Shown here: piece after piece, positions 27,344-33,561 of the stretch
Layout of the letters: each line of letters opens with the position of its first letter
Numbering within the stretch: the stretch's first letter is position 1
Program-made: the position numbers and the translations under genes
Origin: Acidaminococcus hominis
Lineage (GTDB): Bacteria; Bacillota; Negativicutes; Acidaminococcales; Acidaminococcaceae
Length of the DNA: 41,649 nt
Direction of reading: 5' to 3'
Assembly (NCBI RefSeq): GCF_900291475.1
Contig: NZ_OLMM01000004.1
Span: 519,223 to 560,871, forward strand
The notes under the pieces: generated by a model
Seen by the model: only the letters and a program-made list of their open reading frames with translations
What the model was told of the DNA's origin: nothing
Database searches by the model: none

Positions 27344-28507
27344 TTATTTTGCCAGGGTATCCAGCAGATAGTCCGTGAATTCTGCAGCCGTAGCTCCGTC
27401 CTTGTCGGTGGTGATAACCACTTTCTTTTCGGTGCGGGTGCAGATATCCAGGGCATCCACCAGTTGTTGTTTCTTTTCAGGGTAGCCAATGTGGGCAATC
27501 ATTTCGCCCATGGCCCGAATGAGGCTGCACGGATCGGCATACTGGGCACGGTTGTGCTGTACCAGGAAGTTGCCCACCCCATGGATGGCTTCAAACAGGG
27601 CGTATTGGTCGCCGATATTGGAGGAGCTAGCCGTTCCCAGGCCGCCCTGGTATTCGGCAGCCACGTCGGTAACAATGTCCCCGTACAGGTTGGGCAGCAC
27701 AAAGACCTGCATGCCTTTGGTGAATTCCTGGTCCGTCAGTTTGGCGGCCATGGAGTCAACCAGTTCTTCCCGTACCGTAATGCCCGGGTATTCCTTTTCC
27801 AGGGCATGGGCCATTTTAATGAAGTTCCCATCCACCAGTTTCACAATATTGGCCTTGGTTACCACCGTTACATTGGTCTTGCCATTGGCTTTGGCGAATT
27901 CAAAGGCAGCCCGGCAGATCCGTTCTGCACCGGGGCGGCTCAGGACCTTGAAGTCCACTGCCAGGTCATCGTTTACCTGAATGCCCTTGTTGCCCCAGAT
28001 GTATTCGCCTTCGATGTTTTCTCTAAAGAAGGTCCAGTCAATGCCCTTTTCCGGAATCCGCACCGGCCGTACTGCTGCATACAATTGCAGGGCCCGGCGC
28101 ATCAGGCTGTTGGCACTGACCAGGTTGGGCCAGGGATCGCCGGCCCGGGGAGTCACAAACGGACCCTTCACCAGTACGTCGCAGGCTTTGCAGGCTTCCA
28201 GTACTTCGTCCGGCAGGCTCTGGTTCTTGGCAGCCCGTTCTTCAATGGTCATGCCTTCGATGGTGGTAAATTCCACCTTCCCAGCGGCGATTTCGTCCTT
28301 GAGCAGGAACTTTGCCACCCGCAGGGCCTGTTCCATAATGTAGGGGCCAATGCCGTCCCCAGGCAGAATGCCTACGGTAACGTGGTCCAGCTTGGTGAAA
28401 TCCTTCCGGCCCGGTGCATTTTTGATGGCCTCAATACGTTTGAAATCTTCCCGGATGAGTGCTGCAAACTTCTCTGCCGCTTCACGAATAACTTGTTCTT
28501 GATCCAT
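27344..28507 (-). CDS. icd: Isocitrate/isopropylmalate dehydrogenase-family enzyme, probably isocitrate dehydrogenase
   Basis: 387 residues of the beta-decarboxylating dehydrogenase family. Motifs: LPGDGIGP (48-55), the substrate loop SANSLMRR (131-138), FRENIEGEY (161-169), Lys218, and metal aspartates in LYGDIVTDVAAE (274-285). The pattern of the substrate loop and the neighbouring aconitase favour isocitrate over isopropylmalate. The cofactor loop reads HGVGNFLVQHN (309-319) and is not a standard NADP signature, so NAD use is likely but unsure. It is the first gene of the icd-acn operon. Confidence 0.85.
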   Translation of the reverse strand: MDQEQVIREAAEKFAALIREDFKRIEAIKNAPGRKDFTKLDHVTVGILPGDGIGPYIMEQALRVAKFLLKDEIAAGKVEFTTIEGMTIEERAAKNQSLPDEVLEACKACDVLVKGPFVTPRAGDPWPNLVSANSLMRRALQLYAAVRPVRIPEKGIDWTFFRENIEGEYIWGNKGIQVNDDLAVDFKVLSRPGAERICRAAFEFAKANGKTNVTVVTKANIVKLVDGNFIKMAHALEKEYPGITVREELVDSMAAKLTDQEFTKGMQVFVLPNLYGDIVTDVAAEYQGGLGTASSSNIGDQYALFEAIHGVGNFLVQHNRAQYADPCSLIRAMGEMIAHIGYPEKKQQLVDALDICTRTEKKVVITTDKDGATAAEFTDYLLDTLAK

Positions 28508-28569
28508 GTTCTTATCCCCTTTGCTAGGCTTATCTGAAAACTTACTTCTAGTCCAATCTCGATACCCTT

Positions 28570-28599
28570 ATTGTAGGAGATTATTCAGTTAATTCCCAA
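28570..28599 (-). promoter_or_regulatory. Promoter of the icd-acn operon
   Basis: Minus strand: TTGGGA (28594-28599), 18-bp spacer, TACAAT (28570-28575), leader about 56 nt. The -35 touches the shared 26-bp motif, as expected for an activator site. Confidence 0.6.
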
Positions 28600-28623
28600 T
28601 ACTTGTACTCCCATAGGGGGTAT
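28598..28623 (-). promoter_or_regulatory. Candidate operator, copy 1 (icd)
   Basis: A 26-bp motif that on the plus strand begins AATACTT, has CTCCCATAG in the middle (28608-28616) and ends GGTAT. It is an imperfect dyad (TAC.CCC...GGG.GTA, 28606-28622). About 20 of 26 positions match the motif at 30065-30090, at the same 28-bp offset from the -10. Binding by the LysR protein is inferred. Confidence 0.55.
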
Positions 28624-28673
28624 CAGATTTTCTCTATAGCATTGTTTACAGCTAATAGCAAAGTTCCCATAAC

Positions 28674-29813
28674 TTATTTCCGGATGTAAACAAAGCCATC
28701 CATGGTCCGGCGGGCCGTACGCTGTACTGCCACCCCGTGTACCAGGATTTCCCCGTTTTGTTCTTCCAGGTCCGGATACACCGTCATCACGCCGCTGGGG
28801 TGACCCAACCGCACGGACTTGGTCCCTTCCGGCAGTGCCCCCAGGGTCTTTTCAATAATGGAACCCGGGAGGAACGCCGCTACCGCAATGGAGCTGGCGG
28901 CCGTCAGCGGGCAGGCCTTGTGGCATTTGAATACGGAGATCACCCGTACGCACAGATCCATAGCGGACGCTTCCACCGGCTGGCCGGCAATGTCCGTATA
29001 GCCTACAGGAGCCGTAAATACGCCCACCTTGGGAACTGCCGGAGAATTGGCCGTAGCATCTGCCAAATCCTTGGCAAAGCCCATTTTCACTGCTGCTGCG
29101 CCCCGGATTTTTTCCAGGAGGGCAGAGGCTTCCTTGTTGGCGTCCACCACCGCAGGCATTTCCGTGCCCGTAAGGCCTACGTCTTCTGCCTTCACCAGCA
29201 CCAGAGGGTTGGAGACGTCCAAAATGGTGGCTTCAAACTTCCGGCCCTCAATATCCAGCACGTCCAGGGTGCTTCCCGTAGGCAGCAGTTTCCCTGTTTT
29301 GGCACCGGCCGGGTTCAGGAAGTTTACCTTCAGTTCTGCCGCCGTGCCGTCAATACCGGCAATGTGGCAGTCCCCGTCCTGGGCAAAGGTATGGGTTTCC
29401 GGGTCAATGGGCACCGTTACGTTGATGTACTTGTCCGTGTTCTTGTTCAGCATCCGTACCGTAGTAATGGGTTCCACCACGGGCACCAAACCTTCCTCCA
29501 CGGCAAAGGGAGCCACCGCAGCTGTCATGTTGCCGCAGTTGGACTTGTAGTCCACCTGTTTCTTGCCCACAATCACCTGGCCTACCAGGTATTCCACATC
29601 CACATCTTTTTCTGCGCTCTTCCACACAATCACAATCTTATTATTGGAAGAAACCGTACCGCCCATGCCGTCCATCTGCTTGGGATCCGGATTGCCCATA
29701 ACCTGAAGGAAAATCTCATCCCATTCCTTCCGGTCCGCTGGCAGATCCTCCCGCAGGAACATACAGCCCTTGCTGGTACCGCCGCGCATATACACCGTTT
29801 TAAATTTTCTCAT
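28674..29813 (-). CDS. PrpF-family isomerase, probable aconitate isomerase
   Basis: 379 residues of the PrpF / diaminopimelate-epimerase-like fold, whose members isomerise unsaturated tricarboxylates (methylaconitate, oxalomesaconate, trans/cis-aconitate). Marks: MRGGTSKG (9-16), MDGMGG (47-52), SSNNK (55-59), the probable catalytic Cys93 in SNCGNM, and HPSG near the C-terminus. I chose ATG 29813 with AGAGGA upstream. The usual prpBCD partners are absent, while aconitase and isocitrate dehydrogenase lie directly downstream, so trans-aconitate to cis-aconitate is the best-supported role. It has its own transcript, 166 bp from icd. Confidence 0.82.
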   Translation of the reverse strand: MRKFKTVYMRGGTSKGCMFLREDLPADRKEWDEIFLQVMGNPDPKQMDGMGGTVSSNNKIVIVWKSAEKDVDVEYLVGQVIVGKKQVDYKSNCGNMTAAVAPFAVEEGLVPVVEPITTVRMLNKNTDKYINVTVPIDPETHTFAQDGDCHIAGIDGTAAELKVNFLNPAGAKTGKLLPTGSTLDVLDIEGRKFEATILDVSNPLVLVKAEDVGLTGTEMPAVVDANKEASALLEKIRGAAAVKMGFAKDLADATANSPAVPKVGVFTAPVGYTDIAGQPVEASAMDLCVRVISVFKCHKACPLTAASSIAVAAFLPGSIIEKTLGALPEGTKSVRLGHPSGVMTVYPDLEEQNGEILVHGVAVQRTARRTMDGFVYIRK

Positions 29814-29892
29814 TTTGCATCCTCTTTTCGTCAAGTTATCCGGCTTGTGCCGGTTCAGAAAATCGATGCGAGGCTAACTGCCTACGCTTTCG

Positions 29893-29922
29893 ATTATAGG
29901 CCGGTTTTCAGAATTTTACCAA
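29893..29922 (-). promoter_or_regulatory. Proximal promoter of the PrpF-like gene
   Basis: Minus strand: TTGGTA (29917-29922), 18-bp spacer, TATAAT (29893-29898), leader about 73 nt. This is the best-scoring promoter by eye for the gene. Confidence 0.65.
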
Positions 29923-29933
29923 TGATTCTCTAG

Positions 29934-29948
29934 TTATGCCTTCCATAA
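29934..29948 (-). promoter_or_regulatory. LysR-type box (T-N11-A dyad) upstream of the PrpF-like gene
   Basis: The perfect dyad TTATG-N5-CATAA fits the T-N11-A LysR consensus. Its centre is about -55 from the start site predicted by the proximal promoter, the usual place of a LysR recognition site. Confidence 0.55.
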
Positions 29949-30036
29949 CCTACATTTCTCACAGGAACTGGAAAAAGCTCCCTGGTACTGCGTCTTTTCT
30001 TCCCCCCCTGTAGTATCCGAAGATTTTTCTATTTCC

Positions 30037-30066
30037 ATTCTAGGTGAATAGTTCCAGCTTTGCTAA
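30037..30066 (-). promoter_or_regulatory. Distal promoter candidate of the PrpF-like gene
   Basis: Minus strand: TTAGCA (30061-30066), 18-bp spacer, TAGAAT (30037-30042). The geometry is identical to the icd promoter. If used, it gives a leader of about 217 nt. Confidence 0.45.
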
Positions 30067-30090
30067 TACTTATCCCCCCATATGAGTTAT
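30065..30090 (-). promoter_or_regulatory. Candidate operator, copy 2 (PrpF-like gene)
   Basis: A 26-bp match to the icd motif: AATACTT at the left, CCCATA in the middle, TTAT at the right on the plus strand. It starts exactly 28 bp from the -10 left edge, as at icd. Confidence 0.5.
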
Positions 30091-30279
30091 TTGAGTTTAT
30101 CTATGAAAGATTCAATAATCATTGGTTAATCATGATAGTCAAAAAGACGTTCCTTTCCTGTTCGGCCAAAACTAGCCCGTTTAAATTACCGGCTTCATTT
30201 CTGCTGCCCAAGCATTTCTGGGGCCCTTACCGAACAGCTAGAACAATTATTATGAAATCAGCTTTTAGGTATAGCTTTC

Positions 30280-30296
30280 CTCCCATAGCCCTATCA
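30280..30296 (+). promoter_or_regulatory. Candidate operator, partial copy 3
   Basis: CTCCCATAG (30280-30288) then TATCA (30292-30296), the same core pair as the icd motif with one base less between the parts. It lies 12 bp upstream of the -35 of the candidate small RNA. Confidence 0.4.
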
Positions 30297-30307
30297 TAGA
30301 GAAGGTA

Positions 30308-30337
30308 TTGGTATTTTCTAACAATTTCTTCTAGAAT
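30308..30337 (+). promoter_or_regulatory. Promoter of the candidate small RNA
   Basis: TTGGTA (30308-30313), 18-bp spacer, TAGAAT (30332-30337), giving a start near 30344. Confidence 0.5.
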
Positions 30338-30343
30338 AAAACA

Positions 30344-30438
30344 CGGGAAAATCCCGCCCTATTCCCCCGCTAATCTACAATAGGACGGATCGCAGGCGGA
30401 AAGGCACCTAGGACTGCAGGGCCTTTCCGCTTTTCCCT
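30344..30438 (+). ncRNA. Candidate small RNA (about 95 nt) with promoter and terminator
   Basis: Between a promoter (30308-30337) and an intrinsic terminator (30396-30434) lies a short non-coding stretch that folds. A small CGGGA/TCCCG hairpin opens it. Next comes a CCTATT/AATAGG stem extended by CCG/CGG, then the terminator stem. No open frame with a ribosome site is present, and no plus-strand gene follows for about 460 bp, so it is not a simple leader. I do not recognise an Rfam family. It may be expressed with the aconitate genes, since a motif copy lies upstream. Confidence 0.4.
30396..30434 (+). terminator. Rho-independent terminator of the candidate small RNA
   Basis: The perfect 10-bp stem GCGGAAAGGC (30396-30405) / GCCTTTCCGC (30421-30430) with a 15-nt loop, followed by TTTTCCCTT. 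Confidence 0.75.
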
Positions 30439-30454
30439 TATAAGCTCCACCCTT

Positions 30455-30600
30455 TATGCGGCCGCATCCAAACAGCCCCACAGTTTTCCAAAGGCGGTTT
30501 GGTCAATAAGGCCCATGCGATAGCGGCCCGCGAAGTAAGCCCAAAGGGCGCAACTAAGCGGTTTGCCGCGAACCGCTGGGGAGAGATGTCAGCCCCAGGC
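30455..30600 (+). repeat. Mosaic repeat, type-1 unit (degenerate)
   Basis: Hairpin CCAAAC.GCC / GGC.GTTTGG (30468-30502) is followed by ATGCGATAGCGGCC and AAGCCCAAAGGGCG, then GCCGCGAACCGCTGGGG. These blocks recur in the units at 30.6 and 38.0-38.8 kb. Confidence 0.6.
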
Positions 30601-30775
30601 TGAATGAGGGAGTCGTATCCACCTTTCAAGGCGTCAGCCGCAGAAAGGTGGAATATACGACCCCTGTGATAGCGGCCTGTGAATCAAGTCCGAAGGACGA
30701 TGACGAACAGCGAGCCGCGAACCACTGAGGGAATACCCGGCACCACATCACTTCAGATTCACTGACCGCACCACC
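30601..30775 (+). repeat. Mosaic repeat, type-1 unit A
   Basis: A two-step hairpin: outer GTCGTAT/ATACGAC (30612-30618, 30655-30661), inner CCACCTTTC/GAAAGGTGG (30619-30627, 30643-30651), with a 3-nt bulge AAT on the 3' side only. Then follow CTGTGATAGCGGCCTGTG, GCGAACCACTGAGGGAA and the tail CTGACCGCAC. It is the same order of blocks as unit B at 38632-38803, with inner arms of different sequence but conserved pairing. Confidence 0.8.
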
Positions 30776-30789
30776 AAAGTTGACACCCA

Positions 30790-30837
30790 GGGGCGGGGCA
30801 AAGGAAATTTCCTTTGCCCCGCCCCCAGTTTTCTTTT
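30790..30837 (+). terminator. Long perfect palindrome with T-rich tail
   Basis: Arms of 18 bp (30790-30807, 30808-30825) without a spacer: GGGGCGGGGCAAAGGAAA and its complement. After CAG comes TTTTCTTTT. It looks like a plus-strand terminator, yet no gene precedes it, only repeat A. It lies just upstream of the alcohol dehydrogenase promoter, so it may insulate that gene or end a repeat-derived transcript. Confidence 0.55.
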
Positions 30838-30904
30838 CCGCCAAATTCAGCTATACTGTAACTGTACGTTGTCTTGTCACACCATCCTGAAGGAGGTTTT
30901 TCAC

Positions 30905-32077
30905 ATGAAGGATTTTATTTACGATATTCCCACCAAGATTTATTTCGGCAAGGACCAGTTCTGTTATTTGGGCGAGGTTCTGGCCCAATACGGCAAAAAG
31001 GTGCTGCTGGTCTACGGCGGCGGTTCCATCAAAAAGATTGGCCTGTACGATACCATCCAGCAGGAAATCCAAAAAGCCGGCCTTACCTGCTTTGAAGTTT
31101 CCGGCGTGCTCCCCAACCCCCGCATCGACAAGGTACGGGAAGGCGTGCAGGTCTGCAAGGAGCAAGGCATCGATATGGTACTGGCGGCCGGCGGCGGCTC
31201 CGCCCTGGATACGGGCAAGATGATTGCCATCGGGGCCTGCGTGGACTGCGACCCCTGGGACTTCTTCATCAAACGGGTACCGGCGGAAAAAGCCCTGCCC
31301 ATTATCACCATCCCCACCCTGGCCGCTACGGGCTCCGAAATGGACAATGTGGCCGTGCTCAGCAACCCCGACACCGATGACAAACGGGGCGCCAAAACCA
31401 TGCTGATCCAGCCCAAGGTTTCCTTCCTGGACCCGGAAACCACCTATACGGTAAATGCCTACCATACCGCCTGCGGCGCCGCAGACATTTTGTCCCATAC
31501 CATCGAAACGTATTTTAACCCCACCGAAGGCATGTACCTTTTGGACACCTTCATGGAAGGGCTGATGAAAACCGTGATCCGCTATGCCCCCATCGCCCTG
31601 AAGGAACCAAACAACTACGAAGCCCGGGCCAACCTGATGTGGGCCGCTTCCTGGGCCATCAACGGCCTGTTCAAAACCTGCCAGAACCAGATCTGGAGCT
31701 GCCACGCCATGGAGCACCAGCTGTCCGCCTACTATGACATTACCCACGGCCTGGGTCTGGCCATTCTCACCCCCCGGTGGCTGGAATACTGCCTCACCGA
31801 GCAGAATGTGGACCGGTACGTCCGCTTCGGCGTCAACGTCTTTGGTCTGGATCCCCAGCAGGAACCCCTGACCATTGCCCACGAAGCCATCAACCACCTG
31901 GAACACTTCCTGTTCACCACCCTGGGACTCAAGAGCACCCTCCACGAAGTGGGTATTGGGGAAGAACACATCCCCGTCATGGCCCAAAAAGCCTGCTCCT
32001 CCAAGGGCAACGTGATCAAAGGCTTCCGTCCCCTGCTGCCGGAAGATGTGGTCCAAATCTACAAACGCTGCCTGTAA
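30905..32077 (+). CDS. Iron-containing alcohol dehydrogenase (BdhA/YqhD-like)
   Basis: 390-residue group III (Fe/Zn) alcohol dehydrogenase. The N-terminal Rossmann-like domain has YGGGS (37-41) and GGGSALDTGK (96-105). The metal ligands are Asp194, His198, His267 and His281 (contexts ADILSHT, CHAMEHQ, DITHGLG). The GSEMDN motif (143-148) puts it in the butanol dehydrogenase/YqhD branch, which reduces short aldehydes with NAD(P)H. In a fermenter this would serve as an electron sink or detoxify aldehydes. ATG 30905 has AAGGAGG upstream; a longer frame starting at 30869 is unlikely. A TATACT at 30852-30857 is a possible -10. Monocistronic. Confidence 0.92.
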   Translation: MKDFIYDIPTKIYFGKDQFCYLGEVLAQYGKKVLLVYGGGSIKKIGLYDTIQQEIQKAGLTCFEVSGVLPNPRIDKVREGVQVCKEQGIDMVLAAGGGSALDTGKMIAIGACVDCDPWDFFIKRVPAEKALPIITIPTLAATGSEMDNVAVLSNPDTDDKRGAKTMLIQPKVSFLDPETTYTVNAYHTACGAADILSHTIETYFNPTEGMYLLDTFMEGLMKTVIRYAPIALKEPNNYEARANLMWAASWAINGLFKTCQNQIWSCHAMEHQLSAYYDITHGLGLAILTPRWLEYCLTEQNVDRYVRFGVNVFGLDPQQEPLTIAHEAINHLEHFLFTTLGLKSTLHEVGIGEEHIPVMAQKACSSKGNVIKGFRPLLPEDVVQIYKRCL

Positions 32078-32114
32078 AAAGCAGTTGTATGATAAGAAAC
32101 AGCCTTGCATAAAT

Positions 32115-32157
32115 AAAAACCGCTGAAAAGCAATTTCTTGCTTTCCAGCGGTTTTTT
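32115..32157. terminator. Bidirectional terminator between the alcohol dehydrogenase and aminotransferase genes
   Basis: AAAAACCGCTG (32115-32125) pairs with CAGCGGTTTTT (32146-32156), with an inner AAAGCAA/TTGCTTT stem and a TTTC loop. The T-tract on either strand serves the two convergent genes. Confidence 0.88.
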
Positions 32158-32184
32158 CTATGCAGGGTTCTTTCGTTTAGGAGC

Positions 32185-33477
32185 TTATTTCACGCCAAAT
32201 TCCTTGGCAATTTCCACCGTAGCCTTCAGGAAGGTATCGATGTCGCCGAAGTCATGGCAGTGCAGCGGGGATACCCGTAGCAGGCCCGTATGACCCAGGG
32301 ATTCTACAATCCGTTTGGAGTACAGGCTGGTGTTGATCCGTTCAAAGACGATGATGTGGCGTTTTTCATAAGCCAGGCGCAGGTCGGTGTAGTCCACACC
32401 CTTCATGCCCATAGCCACTACCAGGTCACGGGTTTCGTCAATAGGACCATCATCGAAGTACACTTCTACCCCGGGGATATGGCGCAGGCCAGGAACGGTT
32501 TCGCTGCCTTCCAGCATATGTTCCAGCAGGGCTTCTTCCTGTTCGTGGGCTTTCTTCATGCCTACCACGTATTGTTCCCGGCGGCTTTCAGAATTGGTGT
32601 AGTGACGGCCCAGCCAGCATACATAGTCCACCATGGCGCTCATGGCAGCGAAGTTGGCATGGGGATAGGTGCCCAGTTCCCATTCCTTGGCATCCTTGCC
32701 GTTTAATTTATCATGGGGCAGCACAGCAGCCCGGTCAGAAACGTAGCCGTAGCCGCAGCCCCGGATACCCATCGCTTTATAAGGAGCAATAATCATGCCG
32801 TCCAGCTTCAGGTCGTGGGCATACAAAGCGGCGTGGGGCATATGCTGTACTGCATCGGAAATGATGTACAGGTCCGGTTTGATGGCCCGGGCTTTTTCGA
32901 TGATTTCCTTCATGGGGAATACTTTGCCGGAAATGTTGGAAGCGCTCATGACGCTGAGCAGGCAGGTATCCTTGTCCACCAGGTTCACAATGGCGTCCAC
33001 GTCCACCCCGCCAGTTTTGGGGTTGGCTTGGGCCACCCGCAGTTCCATGCCCATTTTGGCAGCATAGATGGCGGCAGCATCATAAGCGGACGGATGTTCG
33101 ATGGAGGTGGTGACCACGTTCTTGCCAGGAACATTTTCAATAATGGCACGGGTAATGCTGAAGGTGGTCTTGGACGGGGTCAGTTCCGTTACCAGAGCCC
33201 CTTCGCCCGGTTCTGCACCAAAAATAACTTCCAGCAGGTCAGAAATGCCCTTGGCTTTCACTTCATGCAGTTGCTCGGATACGTCATGATAACGCAGGGG
33301 GCAGTCAGGAATCATTTCGTATTTGGCCTTGGCATCTACGCAGGCCTTCAGGCGCAGGGAGCCGCCGGAGTTTTCAAAGAACAGCCGTTTATGGCCGAAC
33401 ATATCCTCATCCATATAACAGAACTTGCTTTTGATTTCCTTTTGCAGCGCTTCATCAAATACCGGTTTATTTGCCAT
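32185..33477 (-). CDS. Class V aminotransferase-family PLP enzyme (cysteine desulfurase-like fold)
   Basis: 430 residues of the class V (NifS/selenocysteine lyase) fold. PLP-site marks: SIEHPS (125-130, His128), SDAVQHMPH (207-215, Asp208 and Gln211) and the Schiff-base lysine Lys234 in APYKAMGIRGCGYG. The catalytic Cys loop of true cysteine desulfurases is not obvious near the C-terminus; the segment there reads GHTGLLRVSPLHCHDFGD. It may instead be an amino-acid aminotransferase or lyase. It follows a class I aminotransferase by 84 bp in one operon. Substrate unknown. Confidence 0.8.
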   Translation of the reverse strand: MANKPVFDEALQKEIKSKFCYMDEDMFGHKRLFFENSGGSLRLKACVDAKAKYEMIPDCPLRYHDVSEQLHEVKAKGISDLLEVIFGAEPGEGALVTELTPSKTTFSITRAIIENVPGKNVVTTSIEHPSAYDAAAIYAAKMGMELRVAQANPKTGGVDVDAIVNLVDKDTCLLSVMSASNISGKVFPMKEIIEKARAIKPDLYIISDAVQHMPHAALYAHDLKLDGMIIAPYKAMGIRGCGYGYVSDRAAVLPHDKLNGKDAKEWELGTYPHANFAAMSAMVDYVCWLGRHYTNSESRREQYVVGMKKAHEQEEALLEHMLEGSETVPGLRHIPGVEVYFDDGPIDETRDLVVAMGMKGVDYTDLRLAYEKRHIIVFERINTSLYSKRIVESLGHTGLLRVSPLHCHDFGDIDTFLKATVEIAKEFGVK

Positions 33478-33561
33478 GTTATTTCCTCTTTTCTGTATAG
33501 TACCCGGACCGGGCAGCCCTGCGGCCCCCAGCCCGGATCAAAAGTCAGCGTTTCCGTATGC

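Larger units (their letters stand above)
29814..30904. other. 1.1-kb intergenic region: promoters, candidate sRNA, repeats
   Basis: No convincing gene. From left to right it holds the PrpF-gene promoters and putative operators (29893-30090), a third motif copy and a candidate plus-strand small RNA (30280-30438), mosaic hairpin repeats (about 30455-30775), a long palindrome (30790-30825) and the alcohol dehydrogenase promoter region. A small frame at 30060-30299 has no ribosome site or known fold. Confidence 0.7.

Noticed and set aside
30060-30299. 79-codon open frame upstream of the candidate small RNA
   Set aside because: It overlaps the promoter motif, lacks a ribosome site and shows no recognisable sequence.
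30623-30661. Integron attC-like or phage attachment site reading of the bulged hairpins
   Set aside because: No integrase gene and no R-box/L-box pattern; the same structure recurs in tandem, which fits dispersed repeats better.
32185-33477. Naming the class V enzyme as cysteine desulfurase (NifS/IscS/SufS)
   Set aside because: The fold fits, but I could not place the catalytic Cys loop, and no Fe-S assembly gene is adjacent.
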